A stretch of DNA of 64,000 bases from Dactylonectria macrodidyma (taxonomy: Eukaryota; Ascomycota; Sordariomycetes; Hypocreales; Nectriaceae), in assembly GCA_020744425.1 (NCBI GenBank), contig JAGMUV010000012.1, positions 372,001 to 436,000 on the forward strand, read 5' to 3'. Shown here piece after piece: positions 21,936-31,323 of the stretch. The number at the start of each line of letters is the position of its first letter. The first letter of the stretch is position 1. The notes beneath the pieces are model-generated. The model did no database searches. It saw only the letters and a program-made list of their open reading frames with translations, and was not told the origin of the DNA. The position numbers were made by a program, and so were the translations under genes.

Positions 21936-22300
21936 TTGATAAAACTGGACATTTGACCAAAACTGGATATTTGACTAAAACAGGGATGTTTGACTAAAAC
22001 AGGGATCTTTGACTAAAACCAGGATCTTTGACTAAAATAGGGATGCTTGACCAAAACTGGATATTTGACCAAAACTGGATATTTGACTAAAACTGGGATC
22101 TTTGACTAAAACCAGGATCTTTGACTAAAACAGGGATCTTTGACTAAAACAGGGATCTTTGACTAAAACCAGGATCTTTGACTAAAACAGGGATCTTTGA
22201 CTAAAACTGGAGCTTTGACTAAAACTAGGTATTTGACCAAAACTGGATGTTTGATTAAAACTGGGGCTTTGATTCAAACTGGACTTTGACTAAATCGGAC
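21936..22300 (+). repeat. 17-bp minisatellite
   Basis: About 20 head-to-tail copies of a 17-bp unit with consensus TTTGACTAAAACNGGGATC-like sequence (allowing ATC/ATG/ATA variants and T-A-T-T variants) run from the right inverted repeat toward 22300. Unit-to-unit variation is arranged in short higher-order blocks (for example ACAGGGATC next to ACCAGGATC). Spacers of unique sequence are absent, so this is not a CRISPR array. Confidence 0.9.
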
Positions 22301-22310
22301 ATTTAACGAG

Positions 22311-23068
22311 ACTTGGCCGTTCTGACAAAGTGTGACCACTGACTAACCTCGGCGTATACACCATATTGACACAACTGGGCTTTGATACTGAAACTCGATA
22401 TGATGAATTGACATGTCGATCGAAGGTGGACGCGTGCCTGTAACAACTGTGACCCACCTTGTTGGGGACCAACCGTGGATTGATCGTGCAGAGTCATGTA
22501 CAAGGTACCGGTAATCTGTCGTGTGAGCTCCTGATCCGTGGGCTTGGGGCTTGCTGGCATTTCCGGGAGAGAGGGGGGAGGGAAGTACAATGTTTTGAAC
22601 GCATCAACCTCGCCGGACTACCCTGGAGCTGTAATACCTTGCCTAACAACATCTTGCTTGATTAACAGCCAAGCTCTGAAGGGCAACTGCGATTGTCTTC
22701 AGTTGGTAGGTGTTGCAGGTTCACTCAGCTAGCATGTCACTGGCGGGGACAAGGGCAGGGTTCGGTACAGATATATTGGGAAGGCTAGGGAATATCTAGA
22801 TCACCTCCTATCTCCATGCCCTAAGTTGTGTTTAGCTGCCCAGACAGTTACCTTGACAGTCAACCGCTCATCTACCTACCCTATAGCTAACCACCAGTTC
22901 CGGGTGGCGTATCAAATAGGAGCAAGCTTGTATTGCGTAATAAGCTGGCGAACTGATCAAGGGTATTATCACGCTTGGTGATTTTTTTTACCATTTACAG
23001 TGGCTAGATCTAAGCTATCTATAGGTGAGGTCAATAAGTCTCGCCGGAAAAATTGCTCCTCGTTCCTT
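22311..23068. other. Intergenic stretch
   Basis: There is a 95-codon minus-strand frame (22303-22590) without recognisable domains and no other supportable feature. The stretch separates the repeat element from the coiled-coil gene. Confidence 0.3.
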
Positions 23069-23518
23069 CTAGAGTTTTCTCTTCTTGCTTAAATGACCGT
23101 CACCATACTTTCGTAGGAGGGCCTTGAACTCTTCGATTTGGGTGTACAGACTGGAGATGAGTTGGTCCTTGCTTTGAGCATTCTCCAGGACAAGTTGAAG
23201 AAACCTGCCCTGATCTTGGATGATCTGATCTTTAACATAACATTCTCTGACCTTTTGGCTAAGAGCTTCTTTATGCTGATCTAGATCCATTTCTTGTATT
23301 TGCCGTTTCATGGCCTCCTCTTCAAGCTTGTCGTGTTGCACCGAGGTAAGATCTTGCAACTCATCTAGACTCACTCGCGCTTTATTTAGGTCGTTCGCAA
23401 GTTGGCGACAAGTCTCAAGGAGGTCTTGATCTGCAACGCCGGGTGGAAAGGCCTTGTTAACTTCATGGTATTCGGTGACCAGCATTGTCGTAAACATGAT
23501 CTGCACATCGCTTGACAC
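23069..23518 (-). CDS. Hypothetical coiled-coil protein
   Basis: A 149-residue frame from an ATG at 23518 is dominated by charged heptad-like sequence (LDELQDLTSVQHDKLEEEAM through residue 140) predicted to form a long coiled coil, ending in a basic KKRKL that could be a nuclear signal. No known domain is recognised. The composition resembles the stalk of fungal nuclear or cytoskeletal scaffold proteins but assigns no role. It could be a fragment of a larger protein. It lies on the same strand as the Cdc25-like gene, 0.3 kb away from it. Confidence 0.45.
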   Translation of the reverse strand: MSSDVQIMFTTMLVTEYHEVNKAFPPGVADQDLLETCRQLANDLNKARVSLDELQDLTSVQHDKLEEEAMKRQIQEMDLDQHKEALSQKVRECYVKDQIIQDQGRFLQLVLENAQSKDQLISSLYTQIEEFKALLRKYGDGHLSKKRKL

Positions 23519-23842
23519 AATGGTGCGCTAATCCAGGCCTTTATACCATTAGCCTGGGTTTGAACGCCAAATCCGCCCCTTAGAAAAGCCTAAGGAACAT
23601 TCTGGATTTTTTCGCGTACGTCCATAACTGTCAGCACAAATGGGTTCGCAATTGCCTTGCATTTTGACCAAGTTGCAGCATTTTATCCACTTCTATTTTT
23701 GCTGTCTTCTACCTTGCCTCTGCAGGCACACCGTCACCAGTCTCAACACATCGATTTTGGGTAGTTGTTAGGTTCTCTCGTTCCCTTGCATCCCGTACAC
23801 CACACAATTCATTGCATCTCCTGTTCGGCATTGGTTTGGTGG

Positions 23843-24493
23843 TTATCGGGTAACTGGTTCCTTTTTCGCCTCTCTCGTGGCTTTGTCGATATTGAAATAC
23901 CGCATATGGCCCCGGCGAGCCCTTAATCGTTCTAATCCTTGTCTTCGTGCTCGAGAGTGTTGTTTGTTCTTCATAGTAATGTAATATGGCGGTGAGCATC
24001 GATCCTGGTACTTAGGAAAGAATGCACTATACCCGCCATCTAGAACATAGACGTCTGGATATGTAAGGTTTGGGTATTCCTCAATGTTCCTGGTTCTGTC
24101 TCTAGATCGAACATATTGAGCCATTTTAGGAGCACGCAAGACAGAGTATTCGCAGTAGAAAACAAGAATGACTCTGCCATCAATGGGAGAGTCGAAGAGA
24201 TTGTTGACGAACAACAACTGGTTGTTTGACTTGACTGCTCCATCAATATGACCACCGTCATACTCATAGTCGAAACGGCAATCAACAATTCTTTGCTGGC
24301 TAATTCTGTCGGAATACTGTCCATCTAGGACAGCCAAAAGAGTCTCCTTTGAAATTCGTGGTATTCTGTCGTCAGAGCCATTGGGAGGCAAGCAAGGAAG
24401 AATGGGCTCTTGTGCTTTGCCCGTACCGTGGACCGTCGGTGAAGGCATCGCATATGGTATAGTGATATTAGTCGACGTTTTTTTCTTCCGCAC
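23843..24493 (-). CDS. Small stand-alone Cdc25-like dual-specificity phosphatase
   Basis: The 216-residue protein consists of little more than a Cdc25 catalytic (rhodanese-like) domain. Cdc25 removes inhibitory phosphates from Cdk1 to trigger mitosis. Diagnostic parts are IPRISKETLLAVLDG (about 44-58), IVDCRFDYEYDGGHIDGAV (69-87), the active-site loop CEYSVLR with Cys114 and Arg120 (CX5R retained), and YPDVYVLDGGYSAFFPKYQD. The residue before the Cys is Tyr instead of the usual His. The several-hundred-residue N-terminal regulatory region of ordinary fungal Cdc25 is missing, with only about 40 residues preceding the domain. The frame is intact. It may be a diverged paralogue free of normal regulation, or the last exon of a gene whose 5' part is lost. 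Confidence 0.75.
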   Translation of the reverse strand: MRKKKTSTNITIPYAMPSPTVHGTGKAQEPILPCLPPNGSDDRIPRISKETLLAVLDGQYSDRISQQRIVDCRFDYEYDGGHIDGAVKSNNQLLFVNNLFDSPIDGRVILVFYCEYSVLRAPKMAQYVRSRDRTRNIEEYPNLTYPDVYVLDGGYSAFFPKYQDRCSPPYYITMKNKQHSRARRQGLERLRARRGHMRYFNIDKATREAKKEPVTR

Positions 24494-25370
24494 ACAATCA
24501 TCACCCGAGAGAGCGTGAAGTCGAGAACTCTGCTAAATACATTAAATATGAGCGAATAGCCAACGAGTTAAGTGTTTAAATGTGGCTGGACCAAGCAATA
24601 GGATGTTGTGGGTCTTGCATTTTGAGCAAGTGTTCGTGAGGGGAGAGTCAAATGTTGCCTTTGGAGCGTGCATGTTCCCTCCCTGCGGGCACCGGCTACG
24701 GTTTGCTGGTCAGGTACAACAAAACGGTGAACGTGTTCGGCCGCAGGTGCCGCGCGCGTTGCTCTTGTCACCGCGCTCGCTTTGGGCGACCGCACGAGGC
24801 GATGGTTTTCTTTTCTCAGTGCCGCAGCTTGTTCAGCTGCCTGCCGTGTCAAGGCACAAGTCGCGGTCCTTGGGGTACGTCAGTCTCGATGGAGGATTCG
24901 AAGCTATCCGCACACGGGCGCACGGCTTCTATCCCTGTGACCAAGCTAGCCTGTGTTTATAGATTCCGGCTATTCCGGGCCCTAGTTGAGTGTCACACGA
25001 GTCACTGAAAGGCCCGATGTCACCATGACAAACCAAGGTGATAAAACCTGTCTCTCGCGTCCGAATTCGCCGCAAGGTTCATTGGGATCATCCGTTGCAG
25101 ACCAACTTCGCGCCCTGCAACCACTCAACGGAAATCTCAGCTCAGTGGAGTAGGGACACTGCACAGGGACAAAATGGACTGGAGAATAATAGATAAAGAC
25201 TTAATCTGACTACTTCGTACCTCCTTGTACAGGTGTACCCATTTTTGCTCTCAGGATACCACGGTGCCTAAGAGGGCAGGCACCTGTGATCATCTCATCT
25301 ACGCCTTTTTGTTGACAACCAACAACCCAACAACCGACCCTTCTAGCGCGTTATGCTAATTTTATGGGGC
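24494..25370. other. Intergenic stretch
   Basis: Open frames here (for example 24582-24962 plus) are without family resemblance and look like chance. The region upstream of 24493 should hold the promoter of the Cdc25-like gene. Nothing else is supportable. Confidence 0.3.
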
Positions 25371-25916
25371 CTATCCAAGCACAAGTACAAGTAGAACGTA
25401 CCACATGATGATTGACAGAAATGCCTGGTTATGATGAGCCGCTGAGCCGGTGGATGTGATCGTCGGCAACGAGGTTGTTGGAGCTAGCGTCAGAGTTGGC
25501 GAGACGAAGGAGAGCGACGAATTCGTGCTGGTCGGCAATGGTGTCTCGCTCTCGGAGCTACTTGTACTCGTAGGCGTGGGCGAGGGAGTGGCGATGGCCC
25601 ATGCGCCGTAGTCGGGTGTTGAGGATGGTGTCGAAGAAGGAGTTCCCATGGTATTCTCGCTTATCATTGTGTCTGCTGTAGGTATCAAGGACTCAGGGTT
25701 GGATGAATTCGGCGACTAATATGCATTGGGGCAACGGAACCCAAAGCTCCAGCCATCGTGGGCTTCGTGGCGCTGTTTGTGCCAGCCTGCGTGCATCGTG
25801 ACACTTGGGGGACTGGAATGGTAGCTTCTTCGCAGTGGTTTTGTACTATAGCTCCAGCCGAGGCCACGGGTCCATAAATGGCCCACACTTATTACCAGTT
25901 GTACCTTGGTCACCAC
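25371..25916 (-). pseudogene. Ser/Thr-rich surface protein relic with GPI-like tail
   Basis: The 105-residue part from 25688 down is 40-50 percent Ser/Thr/Pro and ends in a hydrophobic tail (AFLSIIMWYVLLVLVLG) after small residues, as in GPI-anchored cell-wall proteins. The same frame continues upstream to 25916 through a TAG at about 25716, where the preceding part has GWSFGFRCPNAY and several Cys and Trp. That arrangement suggests a secreted protein with an extracellular domain, a mucin-like stalk and an anchor, interrupted by one stop (a Gln-to-stop change would fit). No signal peptide was located. Function unknown. Confidence 0.35.
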
Positions 25917-26090
25917 AATTGGTCTTCATTCCATGGCCCTAGGTTGTAGGTGCCATTTCGGCCCTGAGTATTGGGGTGTTGCTAGATGTGTGCGACGGTA
26001 AGGAAACTATAGATACTCATCCAGTCCGCGATCATTCACCTCGGTTCATATTATCTTGTTCTCAAGCCAGCAGCCGGACTGCAGTATTAT

Positions 26091-26555
26091 TTGCCTCCCA
26101 TTCACACGCTGGACGTAGATTGTGTTGCTGAAATGATCATCTCAAGGCCACGATACTGGTTCCGGGGAGCTCCTGTGCAGACGACGTGGTCGCAAAACGT
26201 CCTTGTAATTGAAGTTATACTTACTTTTAAGACTTCCAACCGGACTTTTCATGGCATCAGAGCAGTGAACAACGATTGGGGACTATGGGATTGGCCAAGG
26301 GTGGAAAATCTTCTCTGGGTGGTCGATGATGGCCACCGCCTTCGGCAATGGCAAGAGTCACGACAGCCACCTCATGTCGTGGAAAGTGACTCAGAATGCA
26401 TTGTAGAGGAGGTGATCGGGTATTATAAAGCTGACTCTGGCCACGAGTATGTGGCGATCAAATGGCAGGACTACGAATGCCCCACTTGGGAGTTGGAATC
26501 TGATCTTTTTGAATACCCATTGCAGAGTAAATCCCCAAATATTCATGAATTGTAA
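26091..26555 (+). CDS. Small chromodomain-like protein
   Basis: The 154-residue frame has at residues 103-140 the sequence CIVEEVIGYY, YVAIKWQDYECPTWELESDL, which follows the chromodomain pattern (E.I..., YLVKW.GY...TWEP...L). Chromodomains bind methylated histone tails and also occur at the end of chromovirus integrases. The N-terminal 95 residues, with RPRYWFRGAPVQTTWSQNVL, are not recognised. The start is uncertain because an upstream exon may exist. The gene ends directly before a perfect 8-bp hairpin (26556-26574) and the Helitron border. It could be a host gene or a relic of a retroelement. Confidence 0.5.
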   Translation: MPPIHTLDVDCVAEMIISRPRYWFRGAPVQTTWSQNVLVIEVILTFKTSNRTFHGIRAVNNDWGLWDWPRVENLLWVVDDGHRLRQWQESRQPPHVVESDSECIVEEVIGYYKADSGHEYVAIKWQDYECPTWELESDLFEYPLQSKSPNIHEL

Positions 26556-26574
26556 AACTCAATAAAATTGAGTT
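26556..26574 (+). terminator. Perfect 8-bp hairpin after the chromodomain ORF
   Basis: AACTCAAT and ATTGAGTT flank a 3-base AAA loop immediately after the TAA stop of the chromodomain frame and 13 bp before the left Helitron terminal repeat. It might act in RNA 3'-end formation or belong to the target of the Helitron. Hairpin terminators are not the usual mechanism in fungi, so the functional label is tentative. Confidence 0.3.
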
Positions 26575-27104
26575 CTTTTGGTTGTTCAGCCCGAAGGGCG
26601 TTTACTCAGTCAGAAAGAATTGAGCATAAAACCTCCTCTGATTGGCTAATTGGCCTGGCCTGTACTCAACTCGCGCACGAATTGGTCCGCTGATAACGCC
26701 ACCAAATGAAGCCGCACAAACCCCTGAGCGTTGACCAGGTAATTAGCTAGCTTGGCAAGCTCTCCAAGAGCTTTCAGATTCTTCTTTTCTTCAATGCAAT
26801 CCTTACATTAAACCTACGTGGCGGCTGCTTCCCTGTTCCGTCGAATCTATCAAACCCATCAGGTTGCTAACGGTATCTAGGTTCACATATCACCTCCCGC
26901 ATCGGGCCTACCTCTCAAGATTCCTCGGTTACCCTGCCTCCGGGAAGCGGTGCAGTTTCCTCCCTGATCATTCAGACCTGATCTAACTACCTCAAAGACA
27001 AGCTCTCTATCGAGATCTATCATATTACTGGACGTAAGCCGTCGCGAAGCCAAGCCTCCCTGCCCGAGCGATATCCAGCAGTCTGGGTGGATAAGAGGTG
27101 ATAT

Positions 27105-28319
27105 ATGTATGGCCAGATGGAGGACGATATACCCCAGGCAGTTCGAAACTGCCGTACCTGCAAGCAAGACCTGCCCGAAGTCGAATTTCGAAGCGTCAAG
27201 GACCCTACGAAGTTTACAGGAGAGTGTGCTAGCTGTAGGGCACGCCGAAGGGAATGTGTAGCTGAATCCCGAGCCGCCGTTGCCGCCATGCGGAATATCG
27301 CCTTGAGGCTATCGCCACACAGAGCCACGAAAAGGACCGATTCTCTAGCTAACCTGACGCCTCCAAGGCGGACTGCGCCAACGCCTGCGTCTGTGCATGG
27401 TTTACAACCTCCTGCTACGCCTGCTTTATTCCGTCGCCTGGCGCCCACACTCCAGGGACTGCCTAGACCTCTGCTGGGGCCATCTACTCCAAGCGCGGTA
27501 GAGGGACCTTCCCCTATCACTCCTACCCTTAGCCTGCCAACAGTAGTTCTGGGCACGCCGATTCCTCAAACGCCAATTCCTCAAGGCACTCTTCCAACGG
27601 CTCCTGTTGTGTTAGGCACGCCTATATCACAGGAATCGTTCCCTGCCACACCTTCATTACTGCCACAGGGTCATTGCCGCGGCCGTTATACACGTCAAGG
27701 CACCTTTAACCCACGGCCACGGCCAGAGCCTCAAGAGCGACAGTTTGATCAGATCGTTGATCCACCTTTTACAGGGGACCTTAACTTGCCTGCCCTTAGT
27801 GAGGAGGATCAGGCTCTTGTGCGGGAGTTCTATACTGCCCTGAACGACGATAAGATGCATAGTTGCATTCGCTGCCGGGAGCATTGGTTCGATATGAAGC
27901 GAAATAGCTTGCAAATCTGCAGCCGCTGCATTGGTCGAGACAGGGAGAGAGCCCCTGACGAGCCCTACTTCTTTAGCGCTACGAATAACCTTGACTTTGG
28001 GGAAGTCCCCGGCAATCTACCTGATCTAACGATGGTTGAGGACATGCTTATTGCTAGGATTCACGTGCACGTGAAGGTCCTACAGGTACGTGGCGCTCAA
28101 TATAAATACCGCGGCCACGTTGTCCACTTTCTTCGCAACGTTGGTAGGCTATTTGAAGAGCTCCCAGTCCTACCTGAAGAGCTAGATATCGTACTCCTGC
28201 GGCCTCCTAATATGGAGGGCGACCCTCGCTTCCAGCAGCAGTTTGCTCGCGATTTCCGGGTACGCCGCTCATGCCTGTTGATTTGGCTGCATTACCTACA
28301 GCGCCACCACCCGCCCTGA
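27105..28319 (+). pseudogene. Helitron polyprotein, N-terminal part (zinc-finger-like and DUF6570-type)
   Basis: A frame of 404 codons starts at ATG 27105. A CxxC pair (NCRTCKQDL, then CASCRARRRECV, residues about 20-48) looks like a zinc-binding head, followed by a long Pro/Thr-rich linker and then CIRCREHWFDM, LQICSRCIGRDR and the region with VLQVRGAQYKYRGHVVHFL, which matches the domain found before the Rep part in fungal and animal Helitron proteins. It ends in HHPP and a TGA at 28317-28319. The continuation lies in the +1 frame just downstream, so one indel separates the two parts. Confidence 0.75.
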
Positions 28320-31300
28320 CGGCAAGGCGGACTTCGTGGAGCCTCGCCTACGGAGCATCACGTACCAGGACTATCTTGCCCATGCGATGAGATGGCAAGA
28401 CGGACGTTTTGCCCGCCATAAGACGTGGCCATTCGTCGCCCTCAACACGCTGTTACGTGCGCAGGTCCGAAAGCGAAGCAACTACTTCGTCAAGCAACAC
28501 GAAGGCCGCCGTCAAGCCCTTACGCGCGCTGACCTAGAGGAAGCGATGGCTAAGCCTGATGAGCCAGAGGCTCAGGGCCTGATCCAGTCGATCACGCGCC
28601 AAGCCGCTGTAATCAGGGGCACCCGGCCGTATTGGTATAAGCAAAGGAAGGAATTGGAAGCATATGCCTATAATCTAGGCAGGCCTGGCCTTTTCGCTAC
28701 TGCAAGTGCAGCTGATTACCACTGGGAATCCCTATACCGTCATATGCCTCGATTCCACGAGTGGCAAGCAGTTCCTGAGGCGAGCCGGATGGCCCTGTCC
28801 CGGCAACTACTGAGAGACAACGCCCACATCGCCGCTTACCACTTCCATAAGCGTTATACGCTGTTTAGAACTATTGTCCTAAAGCAGAAGTTTAACCTAA
28901 CGGACTTTTGGGGTCGCTACGAGTGGCAGGGCAGGGGGTCCAGTCACCACCACGGCCTCTATTGGTTAAATAGCCCTCCAGACTTAGATCCTGACAATGA
29001 TCAGTCCCGGGAGCGATTCGCCCGTATCTGGGGATATCACGTATCTGCTGTTAACCCAGAGCCTCAGCGAACACAGGCGCCTGGGGAAGGGAATCCCCTG
29101 ATCAGTAATCTATTGGAGTATCCCCTTACTGTTCAGTTCCTATCAATGGTAGTCAACCGCGTGCAACGCCACCGCTGTAACAACTACTGTATGCAGCTCA
29201 ATAAGCATACCAAGCAGGTAGAGTGCCGCTTTGGATTTCCTCACGGGCAGCGCCTCCTAGCCTCCCTTGACAAGGTTCCTCATTCTAAGCACTGGAGCTT
29301 CAGGGGCGAGCGGAACGATAGCCAGATTAACCACTACAACCGCTTGCTCACCGTTGCGTGGCTAGCCAATACAGATGTCTCGCCCTGCACGAGCCTACAG
29401 CAGGTAATCGATTACGCAGCCAAATACTGCTCCAAGTCGGAAAAGAAAAGTGAGTCTTTTGCCCAGATTGGGAAAGCTCTGATGCCCCAGGTCAAGGACC
29501 ATAACCCCCTTATTTCCTTCACGTCAAAGCTCCTAAATCAGCTGGTTGCTGAGCGGGATTACTCAAAGCAGGAGGTTTGCCACTTGCTCCTCGGCCTGCC
29601 GTTACAGGAGGGCTCACGAACCTGCCTATATGTTGACTGCCGTCATCCTGACAGGCATTCCCACTCCCTACATATAGACGGCGATGAGGTTGATGAGACC
29701 TTCAATATCTATGAAAAGTACAGTCAACGCCCAGAAACCCTAGAGGACCTAACCTACGTTTCCTTCCTCAAATACTGGAATTTCCGCTCTAGGGACCCTT
29801 CCAAGTGGAAGCAATGGCAGCCAGGAAATGTTAACGGCAGGCCTCGTGTATTAGTTTACTTCCCTCGCTATCATGCTGATCCAGAAGGTCAACAGTGGCC
29901 AGATTACTGCCGTGTAAAGCTAACATTGAACCACCCACATCGCCGAGTTGATGAGCTTCTGACATTTGACGGCCAACTTTTCAGTTCCCACGTTGAGGCT
30001 TTCTTGCATTGTTGGCAACACCACAGTCATGGTGATGACCATTACGGCTGGCCAAAAGAGGCTCAACTACAGCCTCAAGAGGATCAATACCAGGCTCTGC
30101 CTGTGGAGGAGGAATTTGATGACGAAGACTGGATTCGCCTCGCCGCCCTTTTACCTGATAACCCCCTTACCCAGGAAGGTCTTGACCTACTTGGCCGCCG
30201 CGATATCGACGTTAATTACGACTGGACACGGCATGTAGGTACTTATCCGGAACTTCGAGACGGCTACTGGAAAGACCTTATCGCTAGCCACCCTATAGCC
30301 AACGATGTGGAGGTCCTTGGCCCTCACTGGCGTGACCAGCTTAACCCACAACAACGGCTCGTGTACGACACCTTCATGGGCCACTTCCAGGCGCAAAATC
30401 CTACTCAAATCCTTCTCCACGTTGACGGTGGTGGTGGTACAGGCAAGTCGTTCCTTATCAAGGTGCTTTCCTCCCATCTTCAGGCGGCTGCCCTACCGAA
30501 TCCTAGCCCTATTTGCCGCGTAGCGCCAACAGGCGTTGCGAGTAACCAGATACAGGACAGCACCATACATTCGTTGCTACGTCTCCCAGTACGTGGTGCT
30601 TTTACCGACCTTCCCCCAGCCGATGCGGCCGCCCTTCAGTCCCGCCTACGGCACGTCAAGTACCTCGTTATCGATGAAAAGAGCATGCTAGGGCTTGAGC
30701 AGCTAGCGCGGATCGATTCCCGTCTACGGCAGGCCTTCCAACAGCGTAGCCTCGAGTTCTTTGGTGGCGTGAGCGTCTTGCTGGTGGGCGATTTCTTCCA
30801 GCTACCACCCGTCCGGCAAAAGCCGCTGTATTCGACTAGCACCAGCCTGTCTCCGCTGGAAAGGAGAGGGCAGGTGGCCTACCGGTTATTTGACCGCACC
30901 ATCTTCTTGACTACGGTACAGCGCCAAACTGGCAATGATCAGGCCCAGTTCCGTCAGGCATTGCAGGAATTGCGTGAAGTTAAGTTATCTATACCGTCAT
31001 GGAACCTCCTTAGTAATCGGGTACAGGCCAAGCTAACACAGAGCGAGATTGACAGCTTCAGGGCCGCTTTGCGGGTGTATTCTACAAAGGCCCGGGTCAA
31101 CGAGTACAATTACGAGCATATGGTGCACCTCAACGACCCGGCAGTACAGGTGGAGGCAAAGAATCGGGGCAACGGCGCAGGGCAGGCGCCAAGCGACAAC
31201 GCTGGCAACCTATCTAACAGGTTCCCTGTTGCTAAAGGCGCCAGAGTGATGCTTACGACTAACCTATGGCAGCCAGCTGGCCTAGTTAACGGTGCCCAGG

Positions 31301-31323
31301 GTACCATCCAGGACCACCTAATG
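28320..31323 (+). pseudogene. Helitron Rep-helicase, main part
   Basis: This is a frame of about 1000 codons. The HUH nickase motif (HHHGLYW, residues about 204-210) and the two-tyrosine motif Y-AAK-Y-CSK (Tyr 360 and Tyr 364, counted from 28336) give the Rep nuclease that cuts and ligates single strands. A Pif1-family SF1 helicase follows, with Walker A DGGGGTGKS (about 697-705), Walker B YLVIDEKSM (776-784) and GDFFQLPPV. The frame breaks at the pogo-like insertion after IQDHL. The C-terminal helicase motifs resume at 33515. Apart from the indels and the insertion there is little decay, suggesting a fairly young copy. No ATG opens this frame; translation would depend on the upstream part. 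Confidence 0.85.

Larger units (their letters stand above)
21092..22310. mobile_element. Non-autonomous inverted-repeat element with minisatellite and captured gene piece
   Basis: Bases 21092-21150 recur in inverted orientation at 21886-21945 with only a few differences. On the right side the inverted repeat runs straight into a 17-bp tandem array; one or two units of the same array (TTTGACTAAAACTGGGATG-like, reverse strand) end the left side. Between the arms lies part of an SGNH hydrolase gene. The arrangement (terminal inverted repeats containing a tandem repeat, no transposase, gene fragment inside) fits a non-autonomous DNA transposon or a palindromic rearrangement. Outer borders and target duplication were not resolved. 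Confidence 0.6.

Noticed and set aside
21936..22300. CRISPR-like periodic repeat
   Set aside because: Units are directly adjacent with no unique spacers and vary in sequence; it is a minisatellite in a eukaryotic genome.
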